This document shows positions 1 to 7,491 of a stretch of 64,000 bases of DNA, one piece after another (within the stretch, counting starts at the first letter, position 1; each line of letters opens with the position of its first letter). The notes beneath the pieces are model-generated. The model saw only the letters and a program-made list of their open reading frames with translations. It searched no databases and was not told the origin of the DNA. Origin of the DNA: JAGVSZ01 sp019137045 (GTDB lineage Bacteria > Pseudomonadota > Gammaproteobacteria > Burkholderiales > SG8-39); assembly GCA_046347635.1 (NCBI GenBank), contig JAXMFT010000008.1, forward strand, positions 124,001 through 188,000, in the 5' to 3' direction. The translations under genes were made by a program, and so were the position numbers.

Positions 1-203
1 CCGCCCGGCGCGCGTCCGTCCCGCGCCCCTGCGCCTCCTCGCGCAGCGGCGAAGTGTAGCCGAGTCCGACCGCGGTCTCTGTTCTGCGATGCGCCGCGGC
101 CGCGCGCACCTGCGGTCCGGTTCCTGGCCCGCGAATCCTTCCGATTCAACGCATTAGATCGATGGAGGCGGGACGGACCGGCCCGCGCGCAGCGAGCCGC
201 CGG
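1..203. other. left edge, no supported gene
   Basis: I see no coding region that I can support here. The stretch lies downstream of the leftward nnrS gene. It is very GC rich with a short A/T-richer patch near 138-160. No tRNA or convincing terminator was recognised. Confidence 0.5.
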
Positions 204-1352
204 TCAGTTGGCGCGCGGGCGCAGGCGCAGGAAGAGCGCGAGAAGCAACGCGAACGCGCCGCTCCAGCACGCCGCGGCCGCGACCAGCAGCGTCACGGGA
301 TCGTAGACGCCCAGGCCCGCGAGCACGCGCGCCAGCGTCGCCGCCGCGAGGAGGATCGTGCCCCAGATCGGCGCGGCGAAATCGACGGGCTCCCGCCGCG
401 CCTTGCGGATCCAGGTCGTGGCCATGACGTTGAGCGTGAGCGTGCCGAGGCTGCCCACCGTGATGAGGTGCAGCGCCACGGTCTGGTGGCTCTCGGTCGC
501 GAGCGCGGCGGCGAAGCCGAGCAGGCCCAGGGCGAGCCATGCGTACCCGCCCGCAAGGCACAGCAGATCGGGCCGGCCGCGCAGCATCCACAGCCGCCAG
601 CGGACGAGTCGAATCGCGGCGAGCACACCGGCCACGCCCGTGGCGACGGCCGCCAGCGCGCCGAAAACCGGACCGGAGAGGAGCAGCGCGACCGACCCGG
701 TCGCCATGGCGAGGATCAAGCCGCCCTCGATGCGCGGCTGCACGCGGGCGTCGAGGTTGCCGCCCTGCCGGTAGAACTGGCCGGCGACCGCGGGCGCGAT
801 CACGCGCCCGCCCATGAAGAGCATCAGCAGGGCGAAGAGGAGGGCGGCGACGATGAACACGCCGCGCCCGGCCGCGGCGGCGCGGGTGAGCGGAAGCACT
901 TCGGATGCCAGGCCGGCGGCGAAGATCGCGGTGAGCACCAGCGGGAGCGCCTGGTTGCGCAGCTTCTTCGCGGCACCGAAGAGCCGCGGCGCGACGTGCG
1001 CCGCGAGCAGCACGAAGAACGCGGCGTTCAGCGCGGTGGCGGCGAGGCCGTGCGGCGCGGCCAGGAACGCGAGCCGCCCGGCGGCCCAGAGCCCGAACAG
1101 CAGGAGGAGGCGCGGCCGCGGCATGGCGCCGACCTGGTTGCCGGCCACCACCGCGACCGCGAACCCGAACAGCATCTCGTGCGCGTGTCCGGCGGGCGTG
1201 GCGAGGGCCGGAAACGCGCCCGTGATCCCGGTCAGCGAGAGCACCGACGCCGGCAGCACGAAGAGCGCGTAGAGCGCCGCGGCCGGGAAGAAGAGCATGT
1301 CGCCCGTGACGGGCCGTCGCGTGCCGGCGTTCGTGGAGTGCACGCTGGACAT
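204..1352 (-). CDS. nnrS: NnrS family membrane protein
   Basis: This 382-residue protein is almost entirely hydrophobic, with roughly ten to twelve membrane segments. It carries the NnrS-type opening in which a LFFPAAALYALFVLP segment is followed by GHAHEMLFGFAVAVVAGNQ; the His-rich GHAHE motif is the family hallmark. NnrS proteins are heme- and copper-containing inner-membrane proteins found in denitrifiers, where they relieve nitric oxide stress. The gene lies downstream of an FmdE-like gene on the same strand with a 75 bp gap, and an FNR/DNR-type box stands upstream of the pair, which fits control by anoxia or NO. The start is the ATG just before SSVHSTNAG. Family assignment is good; the exact role is inferred from the family. 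Confidence 0.85.
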   Translation of the reverse strand: MSSVHSTNAGTRRPVTGDMLFFPAAALYALFVLPASVLSLTGITGAFPALATPAGHAHEMLFGFAVAVVAGNQVGAMPRPRLLLLFGLWAAGRLAFLAAPHGLAATALNAAFFVLLAAHVAPRLFGAAKKLRNQALPLVLTAIFAAGLASEVLPLTRAAAAGRGVFIVAALLFALLMLFMGGRVIAPAVAGQFYRQGGNLDARVQPRIEGGLILAMATGSVALLLSGPVFGALAAVATGVAGVLAAIRLVRWRLWMLRGRPDLLCLAGGYAWLALGLLGFAAALATESHQTVALHLITVGSLGTLTLNVMATTWIRKARREPVDFAAPIWGTILLAAATLARVLAGLGVYDPVTLLVAAAACWSGAFALLLALFLRLRPRAN

Positions 1353-1427
1353 GATACGGTGCGACGAAGGGCGAACGGGCGGACGCGCCCGCCCGCGTGC
1401 GGAAGGAAGGGCTCGCCCCCGCGGCGG

Positions 1428-2045
1428 TCAGCCGCGCGGCACGGGCGACACGCGGACGAGGCGCGGGTCGTCCCGCGCGTCCACCAGGATCCGCCGCACG
1501 CGCTCCTGCCACAGGCGGCCGAACGCCGCGCGCTCGGACGGCTCGGCGTCGCGCGCGAGCGCGCGCTGGAGCAGCGGCCGCATGCCGGCGTCCGGCGGAA
1601 CCGGCGACGGGTCGAACGCGACCTCGACCGCGGCGCCGGTGTCGAGGCGGGTGAAGCGGATCTCGCCCGCGATCGGCGCGCCGAACACGAGCAGCCCGCG
1701 CCGGTCGAAGCGGCCGGCGATGCCCTTGAAGCCGTCGTCCTGCCGCGCGCCGGTGATCAGCGACACGACCCCGGCGATCACGCCGGTGACGCCGTCGGTC
1801 GCGTCGTCGCGGAACTCGGCGCGGACCGCGCCGCGCTCCGGCACCGCGTCGCCGTACAGGGCCGCGAGCGCCTTCGCCGACATCAGATAGGCGCCCGCGA
1901 CCGTCGGGCAGGAGTGCCCGGCGAGCTTCACCGCGTCCACGTAGCCGTACTCGACCACGCCGCCGGAGAACGCGTCGAGGAACTCGAGCAACGGGTCGCG
2001 CAGCGCGATGCGCGGGACCTGGTCGAAGAAATCGGGGTGATTCAC
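1428..2045 (-). CDS. FmdE-like domain protein of unknown role
   Basis: This 205-residue soluble protein has the motif KLAGHSCPTVAGAYLMSAKAL near residues 40-60. It resembles the GHxCPGxxxGxR signature of the FmdE family (subunit E of formylmethanofuran dehydrogenase), with T in place of the usual G after CP. No membrane segment or signal peptide is visible. It probably forms an operon with nnrS downstream, and an FNR-type box (2112-2125) is centred 73 bp upstream of its start, a good position for an activator site. A job in anaerobic or NO-linked redox metabolism is only inferred from this context. The FmdE assignment rests on one motif and is moderate. Confidence 0.6.
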   Translation of the reverse strand: MNHPDFFDQVPRIALRDPLLEFLDAFSGGVVEYGYVDAVKLAGHSCPTVAGAYLMSAKALAALYGDAVPERGAVRAEFRDDATDGVTGVIAGVVSLITGARQDDGFKGIAGRFDRRGLLVFGAPIAGEIRFTRLDTGAAVEVAFDPSPVPPDAGMRPLLQRALARDAEPSERAAFGRLWQERVRRILVDARDDPRLVRVSPVPRG

Positions 2046-2111
2046 GCTGGCCTCCTTGCGCAGGCGAAATGAGGGCGCCCGGCCGGAAGTTCAATCTGCG
2101 CTGCCGATCCC

Positions 2112-2125
2112 GTGATCCAGATCAA
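2112..2125. promoter_or_regulatory. FNR/DNR-type box upstream of the FmdE-like gene and nnrS
   Basis: Read on the minus strand the site is TTGAT-CTGG-ATCAC, matching the FNR/DNR consensus TTGAT-N4-ATCAA at nine of ten positions. A class II site at -41.5 would place the minus-strand start near 2077, leaving a 31-base leader before the ATG at 2045. It could also act on the divergent glycosylase gene, but an anaerobic or NO regulator fits nnrS much better. Confidence 0.55.
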
Positions 2126-2228
2126 GCGCATTCCAACGTTCCGCGCGTGGGGATGCTCGCGCTCCGGTCGTGGGCGTACCCGGCCCGCAATGAGCGGCTC
2201 GGGTAAGCTCGCCGCGTGACCTGCCTCG

Positions 2229-3323
2229 TTGAGCGCCTCGCGGCGCACTGGTGATCCGGTCGTGGCGCAACGCCGCGTCGGCCGCGCAGGCCTTCCGCCG
2301 GACGCCGTGCGGAGCGGGCCGAGCAGCGCGCAGGCGCACGGCCGCTATGCCATTGCGGTCCCGGCGCCGTATCGGCTCGACCTCACGGTCAGCGCGCTGC
2401 GGCGGCTGCCGACGAACGCGGTGGATGTGCTCGACGCCGACGGCGCGTACGTCCGCGTGCTCGACGGCGTGCGGCCCGCCGTGGTGCGCGTCACACAGCC
2501 GGGCGCGCGGACGCTCGAGGTGGAGATCGACGGCGATCGGCGCGAACACCGGCGCCTGCTCGAGCTCGTGCGCCGGACGCTCGGCGCGGAGGTGGGGCTC
2601 GGCCGGTTCTACCGCGCGGCCGCGCGCATCGGCTGGCTGCATCCGCTCGCGCTGCGCATGCGGGGCGTGCGGCCGCCGCGCCACCCGACGCTGTGGGAGG
2701 CGTGCGTCAACGCGATCGTCTTCCAGCAGGTCAGCGTCCTCGCGGCGAGCGCGATCATGCGCCGCCTCGTCGTGGCGCTCGGCGAGCCGCGCGCCCGCGC
2801 GGGCGTTGCGCTGTACGCCTTTCCGGGCATCGAGCGCGTCCGGGATGCGCGCGACGCGCGCCTGCGCGCGCTCGGGCTCAGCGCGGGCAAGCTCGCCGCG
2901 TTGCGGCGCGTCGGCGACGCGCTCGCGCGCGGGACGCTCAGCGAGGCGCTGCTCGAGGAGCGTCCGACGCCCGCCGCCGCGGCGCTGCTGCGCGGCGTCA
3001 AGGGCATCGGTCCCTGGACGGCCGCGGTCATCCTGCTGCGCGGCCTCGGGCGGCTCGACGTGTTCCCGGCGAACGACAGCAGCCTGGCGCGCAGCCTGGC
3101 GCTGGTCGGCGGGCCTGACCCCGCGGGCGTCGCCGCGGCGCTCGACGCGCTCGGCCCGCAGCGCGGAATGCTCTATTACCACTTGCTGCTCGCGCGTCTC
3201 GAGGCGCGCAACGAGCTCGGGTGCCCGTCGTACGCGCGGCCCGACGCGCAATCCTCGTCGCGCGCTCAGGCGGCCGCGCCGGGCGCCGGGCGCAGGTCGC
3301 TGGCGCGACGCGCCGGCACGTAG
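2229..3323 (+). CDS. AlkA-type DNA-3-methyladenine glycosylase
   Basis: The product is a base-excision-repair glycosylase of the HhH-GPD superfamily. The helix-hairpin-helix GVKGIGPWTAAVILLRGLG lies near residues 255-273 and is followed by DVFPANDSS, whose second Asp is the catalytic residue position. The sequence LWEACVNAIVFQQVS is the usual family segment that precedes the core. It removes alkylated bases, in the cytosol on the nucleoid. The longest frame uses TTG at 2229; a GTG at 2262 is an equally plausible start, and the first 20-30 residues do not look conserved. The 3' end overlaps the convergent DUF488 gene by 58 bp, so the last 20 residues may be a low-constraint tail. Confidence 0.85.
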   Translation: MSASRRTGDPVVAQRRVGRAGLPPDAVRSGPSSAQAHGRYAIAVPAPYRLDLTVSALRRLPTNAVDVLDADGAYVRVLDGVRPAVVRVTQPGARTLEVEIDGDRREHRRLLELVRRTLGAEVGLGRFYRAAARIGWLHPLALRMRGVRPPRHPTLWEACVNAIVFQQVSVLAASAIMRRLVVALGEPRARAGVALYAFPGIERVRDARDARLRALGLSAGKLAALRRVGDALARGTLSEALLEERPTPAAAALLRGVKGIGPWTAAVILLRGLGRLDVFPANDSSLARSLALVGGPDPAGVAAALDALGPQRGMLYYHLLLARLEARNELGCPSYARPDAQSSSRAQAAAPGAGRRSLARRAGT

Positions 3324-3829
3324 GTCAGCACCCCGTGGTCGAGCCGCGCCGGGGGCGCCAGCCGGTGCGCCGTGGCGTTGGCTCCGTCGCGGATGTGGAT
3401 CACGCAAGCGCCGAGCGAGACCAGCACATCCGCGATCAAGCGCCGATGGCAGCGCCACCAGAGGATCTCCGCGCACATCACCGCGGTGCGCAGACCCCGC
3501 GCCACCATCAGCAGCTCGAAGAGGCCCGCCGCGAACTCGTCGCCGTCGACGTGGTCGGCGTAGCCGCGAAACGCCGGGTGGCGCCAGGCCGTGTGCGGGC
3601 TCGCCGCGGCCGGGCGCCGGCGGCCTCCCAGGGCGGGAAGCGCGACGTACTCGATCCCGGCGGCCCGGAGCGCCGCTGCGAGCGCGGCGCGCTGGTACTG
3701 CGGATTGCGGACGGAGCCCGGGAAGCGCCGCACGTCCGCGAGCGCTTCGATCCGGTACCGCTGCAGGACGGCCAGGAAGTCCGCGCGGGGTCGCGTCGAG
3801 TGTCCGATGGTCCAGACCGTCAGGGACAT
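3266..3829 (-). CDS. DUF488 family protein
   Basis: This 187-residue protein begins VWTIGHSTRPRADFLAVLQRYRIEALADVRRFPGS, the conserved N-terminal half of DUF488, including the TIGHS and DVR motifs. The later segment with CAEILWWRCHRRLIAD matches the family's C-x4-CHR-type motif. The biochemical function of DUF488 is unknown. It is the last gene of a leftward group with an AhpD-like protein and a universal stress protein, suggesting a stress-related unit. Its end overlaps the convergent glycosylase gene by 58 bp. Confidence 0.85.
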   Translation of the reverse strand: MSLTVWTIGHSTRPRADFLAVLQRYRIEALADVRRFPGSVRNPQYQRAALAAALRAAGIEYVALPALGGRRRPAAASPHTAWRHPAFRGYADHVDGDEFAAGLFELLMVARGLRTAVMCAEILWWRCHRRLIADVLVSLGACVIHIRDGANATAHRLAPPARLDHGVLTYVPARRASDLRPAPGAAA

Positions 3830-3865
3830 GCTCGCAGCCGCGCCACCGCGCGCGCCGGCGCCCGT

Positions 3866-4339
3866 TCAGCGGGTGGGCGAAGAATGCGCGGCGGGCTGAT
3901 AGCTCCCGGCGGGCGTGCGAAACGCGATCGCGAGCCGGTTCCAGCCGTTGATCGCCACGATCGCCAGCGTCAGGTCGACCAGTTCTTTCGCGTCGAAATG
4001 GCGGCGCGCCTCCGCGTACGTCTCGTCGTCGACGCCTTTGTCGGCGATGCGCGTCACGGCCTCGGTCCAGGCGAGCGCGGCACGCTCGCGCTCGCTGTAG
4101 AAGGGCGCCTCGCGCCACGCGGCGAGCGCATGGAGGCGCTGCTCGGACTCGCCGTGCGCGCGCGCGTCCTTCGTGTGCATGTCCAGGCAGTACGCGCAGC
4201 CGTTGATCTGGGAGGCGCGCGTCTTGACGAGCTCGAGCAGCGCGGCCGGCAGCCCCGCGCGCCGGGCGTAGGTCTCGAGCCCGAGCTGCGCCGCGAACGC
4301 GTCCGGGGCGACCGACTTCCAGTCGATTCGTTCCTGCAT
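3866..4339 (-). CDS. AhpD-like / carboxymuconolactone decarboxylase family protein
   Basis: This 157-residue protein carries the thiol motif CAYCLDMH near residue 50 within ASQINGCAYCLDMH, the signature of the AhpD-like subgroup of the carboxymuconolactone decarboxylase family. These proteins are all-helical, and those with CxxC-x3-H usually act as peroxide or thiol-disulfide reductases. The start is taken at the ATG before QERIDWKS, because the conserved domain begins there and the frame upstream overlaps the universal stress gene. A close paralogue is at 39605-40105. The substrate is unknown. Confidence 0.85.
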   Translation of the reverse strand: MQERIDWKSVAPDAFAAQLGLETYARRAGLPAALLELVKTRASQINGCAYCLDMHTKDARAHGESEQRLHALAAWREAPFYSERERAALAWTEAVTRIADKGVDDETYAEARRHFDAKELVDLTLAIVAINGWNRLAIAFRTPAGSYQPAAHSSPTR

Positions 4340-4386
4340 GTCCGACCCTCCGTTCGCGCGCGCGGCCGCCCGCACGGCGCGCGGCG

Positions 4387-4821
4387 TCACTTCACCAGCA
4401 TGAGCGGCACGTCGGTCTGGTGCAGCACCTTCTGCGCGACCGCGTCGGGGCGGAACCTGCCGATCGCGTCGCGCCCGCTGGCGCCCATGATGATCAGATC
4501 CGCGTGCCACTCCTTCGCGCGCGCGGCGATGACGTCGGCGGGATCGCCGAACTCGACGTGCGCGGTGTAGGGAATCGCGGCCCGCTCGAGCTCGGACTTC
4601 ACCGGCGCGAGCAGCGTCTCGCCCTTGTCGCGGAGCGGCTCCTCCACCCGCCGCTGCTCGCTCGGGCTGCCGTTGACCAGCCGGTCCATGAACGGGACCG
4701 ACGGCTCGACGTTCAGCACGATCGCGTGCATGCGGGTTGCCGCGCGCGCGAGGTCGATGAAGCTCCGCACCGCGCGCAGCGCCGGCGCGGAGCCGTCGAA
4801 CGGGATCAGGACCGTGCGCAT
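4387..4821 (-). CDS. universal stress protein (UspA family)
   Basis: This 144-residue single-domain protein starts MRTVLIPFDGSAPALRAVRSFIDLA and ends with a typical USP strand, VPLMLVK. The segment GASGRDAIGRFRPDAVAQKVL corresponds to the nucleotide-binding region G-2X-G-9X-G-S/T, but the terminal G-S/T pair is replaced by D-A. It therefore probably belongs to the USP class that does not bind ATP. It heads a leftward group with the AhpD-like and DUF488 genes. A good ribosome-binding sequence (GGAGG) lies just before the ATG, and TATAAA-like DNA lies about 15 bp upstream. Confidence 0.85.
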   Translation of the reverse strand: MRTVLIPFDGSAPALRAVRSFIDLARAATRMHAIVLNVEPSVPFMDRLVNGSPSEQRRVEEPLRDKGETLLAPVKSELERAAIPYTAHVEFGDPADVIAARAKEWHADLIIMGASGRDAIGRFRPDAVAQKVLHQTDVPLMLVK

Positions 4822-4847
4822 GGGAGGACCTCCAATTTATACGACTC

Positions 4848-4874
4848 GCCGCGGGCGTGCAGGGTTCCCGCGGC
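4848..4874. repeat. hairpin between divergent genes
   Basis: The arms GCCGCGGG and CCCGCGGC are perfectly complementary with an 11-base loop. It lies upstream of the universal stress gene. Its role is unknown; it could be a transcript structure or a protein site. Confidence 0.35.
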
Positions 4875-4948
4875 GCGGGCCCGGAACGCGCCCGCTGCCA
4901 TGAGGGTTTCCCGCGCGGAATGCCCTCCGGAGTGAACCGGACGGACCG

Positions 4949-4965
4949 TTTAAGCGCGTCTTAAG
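4949..4965. promoter_or_regulatory. PmrA/QseB-type box upstream of the TerB-like gene
   Basis: The site reads TTTAAG-CGCGT-CTTAAG, two six-base half sites with a five-base spacer, i.e. an 11 bp repeat typical of OmpR-family regulators. It matches the PmrA consensus (H)TTAAK-N5-(H)TTAAK. A second such box precedes degP. It is centred about 60 bp upstream of the small ORF at 5017. Whether the regulator encoded at 47247-47909 binds it is inference. Confidence 0.5.
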
Positions 4966-5016
4966 TATCGCCACGTACGCTCTCGAGACTACCGTTGATT
5001 CAGCAGGAGATCGACG

Positions 5017-5097
5017 ATGAAGACCCCGGTACTCGTTTTTCCGCGGCTGCTCCGCGTCTACACACCCGGGCACGCGGCGGTGGCGCGTGCTCGATGA
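5017..5097 (+). CDS. possible 26-residue leader peptide
   Basis: A short frame, MKTPVLVFPRLLRVYTPG and eight more residues, starts at an ATG with a good ribosome-binding sequence (AGGAG) eight bases upstream. Its TGA overlaps the GTG start region of the TerB-like gene by 11 bp. This suggests translational coupling. Homology cannot be judged at this length, and it may instead be a frameshifted N-terminus of the next gene, whose frame is also open from just after this ATG. Confidence 0.3.
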   Translation: MKTPVLVFPRLLRVYTPGHAAVARAR

Positions 5098-5557
5098 CCT
5101 GTTGAGGGCGCTGGAGCGGCGCCTCTTCGGGCGGCCGTCCGCGCCCGCGGAAACCCCCGCGCTCGCCGTCGCCGTGCTGATCGCGGCGGTCGGGCGCGTC
5201 GGCCCGAAGCGAGCGCCGGTCGACGCAAGCGTGATCGCGGCGGCGCTCGGCCGGCAACTGGGGGTGGCGGCCGGACCCGCCCGCGCGCTTGCGGCGCAGG
5301 CGCAGGCGGTGGTGGCCGACGAAGCGCTGGCCCTCTTCCCCTACACGCACGCCTGCCGGGCGGCGTCGGACTACGGCCGGCGCCTCACCCTGATCGATGC
5401 GCTCTGGCGCATCGTGCTCGCGCGCGGGGAGGAACCGCACGAGGCGGCGTACGTCGACGAGGTGGCGAGCCTGCTGGGGCTCTCGCGCGAAGCGTGCATG
5501 GCCGAGCGCTGGCGCGTTCTTCACGCGGCGGACGGCGCGCCCGCGCCCGGCAGCTGA
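5087..5557 (+). CDS. TerB-like domain protein
   Basis: This 156-residue acidic-helical protein begins MLDDLLRALERRLFG and contains the pattern of TerB-like proteins: an Ala-rich first helix, VVADEALALFPYTHAC, then RLTLIDALWRIVLARGEEPHEAAYVDEVASLLGLS. TerB-fold proteins are soluble and linked to membrane or metal stress, and some bind divalent metal. The start is the GTG at 5087, overlapping the stop of a possible leader peptide. The box at 4949-4965 suggests control by a PmrA-like regulator. No other ter genes are nearby, so tellurite resistance should not be assumed. Confidence 0.7.
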   Translation: MLDDLLRALERRLFGRPSAPAETPALAVAVLIAAVGRVGPKRAPVDASVIAAALGRQLGVAAGPARALAAQAQAVVADEALALFPYTHACRAASDYGRRLTLIDALWRIVLARGEEPHEAAYVDEVASLLGLSREACMAERWRVLHAADGAPAPGS

Positions 5558-5690
5558 GGACGCCGGCAATTCAGGCCGGCGCGGATTCGCGCCCCGGCGC
5601 GGGCCGCCCCTTCAGTCCTGCGCGCCGTGCGCGACGGCGGTGAACGGCAGTCGCGCTTGCTCCCGGGACGCCGCACGACGCCGCGTCGCA

Positions 5691-5704
5691 TTGACTCAAA
5701 TCAA
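5691..5704 (+). promoter_or_regulatory. FNR/DNR-type box upstream of dctP
   Basis: The site TTGAC-TCAA-ATCAA matches the FNR-family consensus in nine of ten positions and sits 140 bp upstream of dctP. It lies in a 286 bp intergenic region (5558-5843) with no gene. The next rightward gene is dctP and there is no leftward gene on that side. A class II arrangement would start transcription near 5739. Confidence 0.5.
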
Positions 5705-5843
5705 GTTTCGAGCATCGTTCCGGGGAGGCTTGTGCGGCGCAACCATGCGGCCGGCAGCGTGGAAAACGTGATCCGAATCTTTCCAATCCGCGCGTCCTGA
5801 AGCACAATCGCAGCCGTATCGTTCCAACGAGGAGGGGGGTTCG

Positions 5844-6938
5844 ATGAAGCGCGCAGGATTTCTGGCCGTTGCGGCCGCCGGCATCTGCTCGACGTTCCTG
5901 TTTACGTCGGCGCAGGCCCAGCAGGTCATCAACCTCAAGATCGCCAATTTCTTCCCGCCGCAGGCCAAGCAGGCGAAGATCACCCAGGAGTTCGGCGAGG
6001 AGCTCGAGCGCCGCTCCGGCGGGCGCATCAAGGTGCAGCACTACGCCGGCGGGTCGCTGCTCACCGGACCCAACATGTTCAAGGGCGTCGAGTCCGGGGT
6101 CGCCGACATCGGCTACACGCACGTGTACTACACGCCCGGGCGCATGCCGGTGAGCGAGGGCATCGGGCTGCCGATCGGCATTCCCACCGGCTGGGTCGGC
6201 GCGCACGTCGGCAACGACTTCTACCAGCGCGTGAAGCCCAAGGAGTTCGACAGCGTGCGGGTGCTCGCGCTGCACGGCAACACCCCGAACATGGTGATCT
6301 CCAACCGGCCGGTGGCGAAGCTCGAGGACATGAAGGGGCTCACCATCCGCGCGCCCGGCCTGCAGGGCGACATCGTGAAGGCGCTCGGCGCGACGCCCAC
6401 GCCCACGCCGATGATCGAGGTCTACGATTCGATCGCGAAGGGCGTCAACGAGGCCGTCTGGGCGCCGTACGAGACGCTCAAGACCTTCCGCTTCGCCGAG
6501 GTGGCGAAGAACGTGACGCTCGTCTGGCAGATCGGCTCCGCGTTCCCGTTCTACCTGGCGATGAACAAGCGCAGCTACGATTCGCTGCCGGCCGACCTGA
6601 AGCCGCTGGTCGACGCGATGAGCGGCGAGTACCAGGAGCGCTTCGCCCTGATGTGGAACGAGATCGACCTCGAGGGTCGCGCGTTCGCGATCGAGAAGGG
6701 GGTGAAGTTCATCGACCTGCCCGAGGCGGAGGCGGCGCGCTGGCAGAAGGCGGTGGATCCGGTGATCGACCAGTGGGTGAAGCAGATCGCCACCAAGGGC
6801 TACACGGAAGCCGAGGCGAGGGGCTGGATCGCCTTCCTGCGGGAGCGCATCAAGTACTGGACCGCCAAGCAGATCGAGTACCGGATTCCGTCCGCGACCG
6901 GGCCTGCCGAGGTGCGGCCCGAGGCGTTGGCGAAGTAG
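5844..6938 (+). CDS. dctP: TRAP transporter solute-binding protein (DctP family)
   Basis: This 364-residue periplasmic binding protein of a TRAP transporter has a clear Sec signal peptide (about residues 1-25, ending TSAQA) and a mature start QQVINLKIANFFPPQ. The family features are all present: GGRIKVQHYAGGSLL, then the segment around DMKGLTIRAPGL containing the arginine that binds the ligand carboxylate, and a VNEAVWAPYETLKTF helix. It delivers an unidentified carboxylate to DctQM. It heads dctPQM, and an intrinsic terminator lies between dctP and dctQ. A ribosome-binding GAGGAGG precedes the ATG. Confidence 0.92.
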   Translation: MKRAGFLAVAAAGICSTFLFTSAQAQQVINLKIANFFPPQAKQAKITQEFGEELERRSGGRIKVQHYAGGSLLTGPNMFKGVESGVADIGYTHVYYTPGRMPVSEGIGLPIGIPTGWVGAHVGNDFYQRVKPKEFDSVRVLALHGNTPNMVISNRPVAKLEDMKGLTIRAPGLQGDIVKALGATPTPTPMIEVYDSIAKGVNEAVWAPYETLKTFRFAEVAKNVTLVWQIGSAFPFYLAMNKRSYDSLPADLKPLVDAMSGEYQERFALMWNEIDLEGRAFAIEKGVKFIDLPEAEAARWQKAVDPVIDQWVKQIATKGYTEAEARGWIAFLRERIKYWTAKQIEYRIPSATGPAEVRPEALAK

Positions 6939-6952
6939 GGCAGACGGCAGGG

Positions 6953-6989
6953 ACCTGCCCGGCTGCGACCGTCGGGCAGGTCTTTTTTT
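6953..6989 (+). terminator. intrinsic terminator between dctP and dctQ
   Basis: A perfect nine-pair stem, ACCTGCCCG with CGGGCAGGT around an 11-base loop, is followed after one C by seven T residues. It lies 14 bp after the dctP stop and five bases before the dctQ ATG. It probably lets only part of the transcripts continue, giving more binding protein than membrane subunits. Confidence 0.85.
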
Positions 6990-6993
6990 GCCC

Positions 6994-7491
6994 ATGCTCG
7001 AGCGCTTCGACCGCTTCAACCGCCGGCTGAGCGACTGGGCGGCGTCGCTCGGCTTCGCCGCGCTGGTGTTCATGGTCGTCCTGACCTGCGTCGACGTGGT
7101 GGGCGCGAAGCTCTTCCTCATGCCGGTGCCCGGCTCGCTCGACATGATGCAGCTCGCCCAGCTCCTCGCGGTCACGCTCGCGGCGGGCATGACGTTCATC
7201 CAGCGCCGGCACGTGGCGGTGGAGTTCTTCGTGCACATGCTGCCGCAGCGCCTGCGGCGCGCGATCGCCTTCGTCGTCACGCTGCTCTGCCTCGCGCTCT
7301 TCGTGACGGTCGTCTGGCGCCTGGTCGTCTACGGAATGGACGTGCAGGCCGGCAACGAGGTGACGCCGACCGCGAAGATCGGGATCGCGCCCTTCGCGTA
7401 CGCCGCGTCCGCGGCGCTCGTGCCGGTCTGCCTCGCGCTGCTGCACGACCTCGCCTGCCTGCTGCAAGGGAAGCTGCCCGATGAGCCCTGA
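6994..7491 (+). CDS. dctQ: TRAP transporter small permease (DctQ family)
   Basis: This protein of about 165 residues has four hydrophobic helices and the DctQ pattern, including CVDVVGAKLF, GSLDMMQLAQLLAVTLAAGMTFIQRRHVAVEFF and the later VVYGMDVQAGNE. DctQ is the four-helix subunit that pairs with DctM in the inner membrane. The ATG at 6994 is preferred over an in-frame TTG at 6988, because that TTG lies in the U-tract of the upstream terminator. It overlaps dctM by 11 bp (ATGAGCCCTGA), indicating translational coupling. Confidence 0.9.
   Translation: MLERFDRFNRRLSDWAASLGFAALVFMVVLTCVDVVGAKLFLMPVPGSLDMMQLAQLLAVTLAAGMTFIQRRHVAVEFFVHMLPQRLRRAIAFVVTLLCLALFVTVVWRLVVYGMDVQAGNEVTPTAKIGIAPFAYAASAALVPVCLALLHDLACLLQGKLPDEP

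Noticed and set aside
154..2094. Long Arg-rich frames on both strands over nnrS and the FmdE-like gene
   Set aside because: Such Arg/Ala/Gly-rich frames are typical of GC-rich DNA read in the wrong frame, and they show no conserved motif.
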